A DNA stretch of 64,000 nt. Source: Muscardinus avellanarius (lineage: Eukaryota > Chordata > Mammalia > Rodentia > Gliridae). Of the stretch, positions 60,020 to 64,000 are shown piece after piece. The stretch covers positions 64,685,234 through 64,749,233 of the forward strand of contig OY726567.1 of NCBI GenBank assembly GCA_963383645.1, given 5' to 3'. The notes below the pieces were generated by a model. It did not search any database, was not told the origin of the DNA, and was given only the letters and a program-made list of their open reading frames with translations. How positions within the stretch are numbered: position 1 is the stretch's first letter; the number at the start of each line of letters is the position of its first letter. The position numbers and the translations under genes were made by a program.

Positions 60020-60536
60020 TTCTTTGCCTGGAGTGGTGGAACAAGCTTGTAATCCCAGTTCTTAGGAGGCTGAGACAGGAGGATAACAGGTTCATGGCCA
60101 GCCTCAACAACTTAATGAGGCCCTCTGCAACTTAGTGAGACCCTATTTAAAAATAAAGACTGAAAAATGGGGAGCTCAGAGGTAAAATGCACCTGGGTTT
60201 CATCCGCAGCACTGGAAAAAAAAAAAGCAAAATAAAAGAATAAAATAGGACTGAGAGTGTAGATTGGAAGTAGAATGTCCCTGGGTTCCATCCTCAGTTT
60301 AAACAAAATTTAAACATAAAAGTAAATAAATAAAAGTCTCTTCCTCAGGCTGGGTATGATAGCTTATGCCTGTAATGCCAGTACTTGGGAGGCTGAGCAA
60401 GGAGAATTGAAGGTTTGAGACCAGTCTTGGGAATTTGGCAAGTCCCTGTTACAAAATAAAAAATAAAATAGGGCTGGGGATGTAGCTCACAGACAGAATG
60501 CGTCTAGGTTCAATCCCCAGCGTCCCCCCCCCCCAC
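60020..60536 (+). repeat. B1-dID cluster
   Basis: Copies at 60020-60215 and 60345-60536, with an ID tail at 60240-60300. Confidence 0.82.
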
Positions 60537-60589
60537 CACACACACAAAGTTATGGAAGAATGGTGGGACTTAGAATTACAAAGACAAAG

Positions 60590-60895
60590 CCGGGCATGGT
60601 GATGCATGCTTGTGATCCCAGTACTTGGGAGGCTGAGACTGGAGGATTGCAGTTGAGCCGGGTGTGGTGGCGCACGCTTATAATCCCCGCGCTTGGGAGG
60701 TGGAGACGGGAGGATCATGCAGGTTCGAAGCCAGCCACGCTGGTTTAGGAGACCCTGTTTCCAAATGAAACAAATAAATAAATAAAATAGGTCTGGGAGT
60801 GTAGCCCAGAGGAGGATTGCAGTTTGTGGACAGCCTCAGCTACTTAGTGAGGCCCTTTGCAATTCAGTGAGACCCTGTTTCAAAATAAAGAATAA
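60590..60895 (+). repeat. Type C SINE lacking its 3' end, inside a type A SINE with a 14-bp direct repeat
   Basis: The host copy (60590-60654, continuing 60811-60895) is interrupted by a type C copy (60655-60810) that stops at GTGTAGCCCAGA, within its ID part. GGAGGATTGCAGTT flanks it at 60641-60654 and 60811-60824. Confidence 0.85.
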
Positions 60896-61302
60896 AGCCA
60901 GGTGTGGTGGCGCACAGTTGTAATCCCAGCATTAGGGAGGATGAGAGAGGAGGATCGCTTTTCGTTGACATCCTCAGCTACTTAGTGAGGCCCTTTGCAA
61001 CTCAGTATGACCCTGCTTCAAAATGAAAAATAAAGCCAGGCCTGGTGGCACACGCTTGTAATCCCAGCATTCGGGAGGCTGAGACTGGAGGATTGCGGTT
61101 CAAGACAGCCTCAGCTACTTAGTGAGGCCCTCCGCAACTTAGTGAGACCCTGTTTCAAAATAAAGAATAAAAAATAGGACAAGGGGTGTAGCTCAGAGGT
61201 CCAATGCCTCTGGGTTCCATCCCCAAACCCACATACACAAAACAAAAATAGGGCTGGGGATGTAGCTCAGAGGTAGAATTCCCAGGGGTTTCATCCCCAG
61301 TA

Positions 61303-61340
<38 letters not shown>

Positions 61341-61345
61341 CAAAG
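60896..61345 (+). repeat. B1-dID array with (CA)n
   Basis: A B1 (60896-61030), a type A copy (61032-61240) and an ID tail (61250-61303) passing into (CA)n (61304-61338). Confidence 0.85.
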
Positions 61346-61347
61346 AC

Positions 61348-61640
61348 AATAGCAGGGGCAGGGTGCAGTGGAATACACTCACAGTCCCAGCTATTCCGGA
61401 GGCGGAGGCGGAAGGATTTCAAGTTCAAAGCCAGCCTGGGCAAACTAGTGAGATCCTGCCTCAAAATAAGAAATAAAATGGCTGGGAGCCAGGTGTGGTG
61501 GCGCACACTTGTAATCCCAGTACTTGGGAGGCTGAGATAGGAAGATCACATGTTTGCAGCTAGTTTCAGCTACTTAGTGAGGGTGTCTGCAACTTAGTGA
61601 GACCCTGTTTCAAAATAAAGAATAAAAACTAGGGTTGGGT
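61348..61640 (+). repeat. B1 variant and B1-dID SINE
   Basis: 61348-61480 is a divergent B1 (CAGTGGAATACACTCACAGT, GCCTGGGCAAACTAGTGAGA). 61483-61640 is a usual copy. Confidence 0.8.
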
Positions 61641-61661
61641 ATTTAACTCAAGGTAGAGTTA

Positions 61662-61731
61662 CATCCCCAGGCCTCCCTTTTGCAGTACTGGATTCAATCC
61701 TCAGTACTGCAAAAGGGGAGGCCTGGGGATG
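61662..61731. repeat. Near-perfect inverted repeat (29/30-bp arms, 11-bp loop)
   Basis: The left arm (61662-61690) and right arm (61702-61731) are reverse complements except for one extra G in the right arm. The loop is GATTCAATCCT. The arms hold the CAGTACTGC end of a SINE and GGCCTGGGGATG. A likely origin is template switching at an ID tail. Confidence 0.92.
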
Positions 61732-61785
61732 GAGCTCAGTGGTAGAGCACCCCTGGGTTCAATCCTCATTACCACACCAAGGAGG
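61722..61785 (+). repeat. ID-type SINE tail
   Basis: GGGGATGGAGCTCAGTGGTAG followed by AGCACCCCTGGGTTCAATCC. It begins inside the right arm of the hairpin. Confidence 0.78.
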
Positions 61786-61844
61786 GGGAAAGAAGGTAAC
61801 TAATGTCAACTCCTGTGCTTTTTCAGAAGTTCTGTTTGCATAGC

Positions 61845-62060
61845 TAGGGCATTCATCTACTCAACTAGGTTCTATTATGTGCTAGCGATTGTGTTAGATG
61901 CTGAGAATGCAGTAAAAAAAAACAATGTGGACTTGTTTCTGGTATTGTGGAGTAGACAGCTTCCTAGTAAGGAGGGGAAGAGACCACAAAAGTGATAGAG
62001 AATATAACGTTAGGTTGTGAAAATACTATGCAGAGAAATAAAGCAATTTAAGACGGAGTT
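61845..62060 (+). repeat. L2 3' fragment
   Basis: CATTCATCTACTCAACTAGG, TATTATGTGCTAGCGATTGT, GAGAATGCAGTAAAAA and GTAGACAGCTTCCTAGTAAG follow the L2 3' end order. Confidence 0.6.
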
Positions 62061-62111
62061 GTCATTATTTTATCCTCTCCATTTGAATTCCCCTCCTTTT
62101 TGGGGGGACGT

Positions 62112-62300
62112 ACTGGGAATTGAACCCAGGAGCATTCTACCTCTGAGCTACTCCTCCAGCCCTTTTTATTTTTTATTTTGAAATAGGGTCTCACCAAGTT
62201 GCTGAGTCTCACTACCTTGCTGAGGCTTACTCTGAACCTGTGATCCTAACTCAGCCTCCGAAGCACTGTGATTATAGCTGTGCACCACCGTGCCTGGTTT
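62112..62300 (-). repeat. Antisense B1-dID SINE
   Basis: TACTGGGAATTGAACCCAGG, then GTGCACCACCGTGCCTGGTT. Confidence 0.83.
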
Positions 62301-62429
62301 CTTCCTCTTTTCTTTTTACATACACCATTTATTTATTTATTTAGCTTTGTCATTTGAAAGTAAAAACTGTAGATAGTTCATTTCTAAAAAAAAAATAAAT
62401 GGCAGTATATATCTTACGAGTATGGATAT

Positions 62430-62625
62430 TTTGAGAGGGCATGGTGGTGCACCCTTGTAATCCCAGTACTGTACTTGAGAGGCTGAGATAGGAAGATTGC
62501 AGGTTTGTAGCCAGCCTCAGCAACTTAATGGGGCCCTCTGCAATTTAGTGAGATTCTGTTTCAAAATAAAATACTAAAATATGGCTGGATATGTAGCTCA
62601 GAGGTAGAATTGCCTCTGCTTCCTC

Positions 62626-62697
<72 letters not shown>
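62430..62697 (+). repeat. B1-dID SINE with (CA)n(GA)n tail
   Basis: A full copy (62430-62626) continuing as (CA)n (62627-62657) and (GA)n (62658-62697). Confidence 0.87.
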
Positions 62698-62701
<4 letters not shown>

Positions 62702-62812
62702 AATACAGATATTCTATAACACACCATTAGCACTTAGAAACTTGACAACAATTCTGTAATATAATTTAATCCATTTTCCAACTCTCCCACTTGTTTCAAG
62801 ATGTCTTTTTTA

Positions 62813-62895
62813 GGACTGGGATGTATTTTCATCGTAGAACACTTACCTAGCACACAGAAGGCCTGGATCCCATCCTCAGCATTGTTAAAAAAAAA
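62813..62895 (+). repeat. Stand-alone ID element
   Basis: GGACTGGGATGTATTTTCAT, AGAACACTTACCTAGCACAC and GGATCCCATCCTCAGC, ending in poly(A). It follows the classic ID/BC1 pattern. Confidence 0.75.
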
Positions 62896-63015
62896 AAAGT
62901 AGGAAAAAGAAAAGAATATCTTTTTCTGCTTTCCCTTCATAACAAAGGCTCAAATTATGTTCATGGATGATATTTGGTTAATAAGCCTCTTTTAGTCAAT
63001 AGCTTTTCACATTGA

Positions 63016-63017
<2 letters not shown>

Positions 63018-63101
<84 letters not shown>
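63018..63101 (+). repeat. (TG)n(AG)n compound microsatellite
   Basis: About 10 TG units run into about 31 AG units. It abuts an antisense SINE at 63113. Confidence 0.95.
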
Positions 63102-63104
<3 letters not shown>

Positions 63105-63112
63105 CAGGCAGG

Positions 63113-63305
63113 CACTAGGCATTGAAGGATTGAATCCAGGGACATTTTATCTCCAAGCTCCACCCCCAACCCCAGCCCTATTTTGTTTTGCTTTGAAACC
63201 CAAGATATCACTAGGTTTCTGAGGCTGCCCTCGAACTTGCAATCCTCCTGTCTCAGCCTCCTAACTACTGAGATTACAGACATACGCCACCACGCCTAGC
63301 TACAA
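63113..63305 (-). repeat. Antisense B1-dID SINE
   Basis: GGATTGAATCCAGGGACATT, then CGCCACCACGCCTAGCTA. Confidence 0.83.
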
Positions 63306-63725
63306 CATTGACTTTTAAAATATATTTCATTCTGAAAATATAGAGGGAATAGTGTAAGGAAATTTCATGCACCCTTCACTCGGTTCCAACAATTACCAAC
63401 ATATGGCGGGTCTGTTTTTAGTCACACTGCTGTGTCCCCTTTCTGTACTTCATTGCCTTATTTTAAAGCCAGCCTTAGACAGCAACCCATTTTGTCCACA
63501 GTATTTTAGTATATCCCTGAGTAAGAAGTACTCTTTTATTTACTATAGCCACAATGCAAATTACCGGGCAAAACAAATAAGAATAACTGCTTAATAGCAT
63601 CTAATATCTAGTTAAGTGCTCAATCCTACCCACTGGGCCCATCTATTCCTTTTTTATGGTTAGTTTGCTGCAAATCAGGATCTAAATTTCACAGTTGCAT
63701 TTAGTTGATAGATCTCTGAAGCCTC
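63306..63725. repeat. Ancient L1 3' UTR fragment (probable)
   Basis: GAAAATATAGAGGGAATAGTG, TTCCAACAATTACCAACATA, CAGTATTTTAGTATATCCCT and ATAGCCACAATGCAAATTAC follow the old-L1 3' UTR that I recognise in mammals. Bases 63726-63914 are unique with a short C/T-rich stretch. Confidence 0.6.
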
Positions 63726-63914
63726 TTTGATTCTCAGACAGTCCCTTTTCTCCTCCTGCCTTCTTTTTCTCCTCCTCCTCAACGTCCTCCTCCTCCTTTT
63801 TCGTTTTCTTTTTGAGAAATCTGGTCATCGGTGGTGTAGAATTCCCACACTGAAGTTTTAGAATCCTGTTCCCATGTTGTGGCTCGGTACATTCAGGTTG
63901 GTCCTTCAGCCAAC

Positions 63915-63980
63915 CCTGCTGGAGGTGCAGCTCTGAGGTAGAATGCCCCTGGGTGCAATCCCCAGCACTAAATATACATA
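63915..63980 (+). repeat. ID-like SINE tail
   Basis: GGAGGTGCAGCTCTGAGGTA followed by GCCCCTGGGTGCAATCCCCA. The B1 part is absent. Confidence 0.8.
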
Positions 63981-64000
63981 CATACACCCTAAACATACAC

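Noticed and set aside
50729..64000. Remaining CACNG7 exons or the start of CACNG8
   Set aside because: I searched for the conserved stretch after residue 142 and for CACNG8-like exons and found none. The interval is intron as far as I can see.

Overview
This is a stretch of mammalian nuclear DNA. It has split genes with GT-AG introns, CpG-rich promoters, and very dense SINEs and microsatellites. The gene content and order (MYADM, then PRKCG, then CACNG7, all on the + strand) match the conserved segment found on human chromosome 19q13.4. The dominant SINE is a 7SL-derived B1 monomer joined to a tRNA-derived ID-like tail (B1-dID type). Older MIR, L2 and ID copies are also present. This points to a non-muroid rodent of a lineage that carries B1-dID (dormouse, beaver or squirrel relatives). 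The copies do not look like the squirrel ID families I know, so I leave the species open.

Layout. Bases 1-2700 hold candidate 5' noncoding exons and CpG-rich promoters of MYADM, including a promoter with an exact SRF CArG box and a TEAD motif. The single MYADM coding exon is at 5789-6748 (319 aa), followed by probable 3' UTR. Bases 7600-11000 are almost solid SINE. Bases 11640-11960 form an orphan CpG-rich promoter-like block with an RFX X-box, followed by a degenerate minisatellite (11985-12830) and purine-rich DNA. PRKCG runs from 14156 to 41667. All 18 coding exons are present, with phase-compatible canonical splice sites, and they sum to 2094 nt, which is exactly 697 codons plus stop. Its polyadenylation signal is at 42386. 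A purine-rich spacer and a (CTT)23 repeat lead into the GC-rich CACNG7 promoter and noncoding exon 1, which ends at 44268. Coding exons 1-3 of CACNG7 lie at 48119-50728 and encode about 141 of the usual roughly 275 residues. The remaining exon or exons lie beyond the window, so 50729-64000 is intron packed with SINEs, MIR, L2 and old L1 fragments.

PRKCG (the neuronal conventional protein kinase C gamma) and CACNG7 (TARP gamma-7, an AMPA-receptor auxiliary subunit) are both neuronal genes. MYADM is a broadly expressed MARVEL-domain membrane protein. Candidate shared neuronal control signals are a cluster of four X-box-like RFX sites around the PRKCG promoter and intron 1-2 region, and an 18/21 match to the REST/NRSF RE1 element inside the CACNG7 intron.

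I see no undescribed gene system here. The most unusual signals are regulatory or structural: the X-box cluster, the RE1 match, inverted ZNF143-type motif pairs, a 29-bp-arm near-perfect hairpin, several SINE subfamilies with different intact Pol III boxes, one SINE subfamily that spreads a STAT-type site, and nested SINE insertions with clean target-site duplications.
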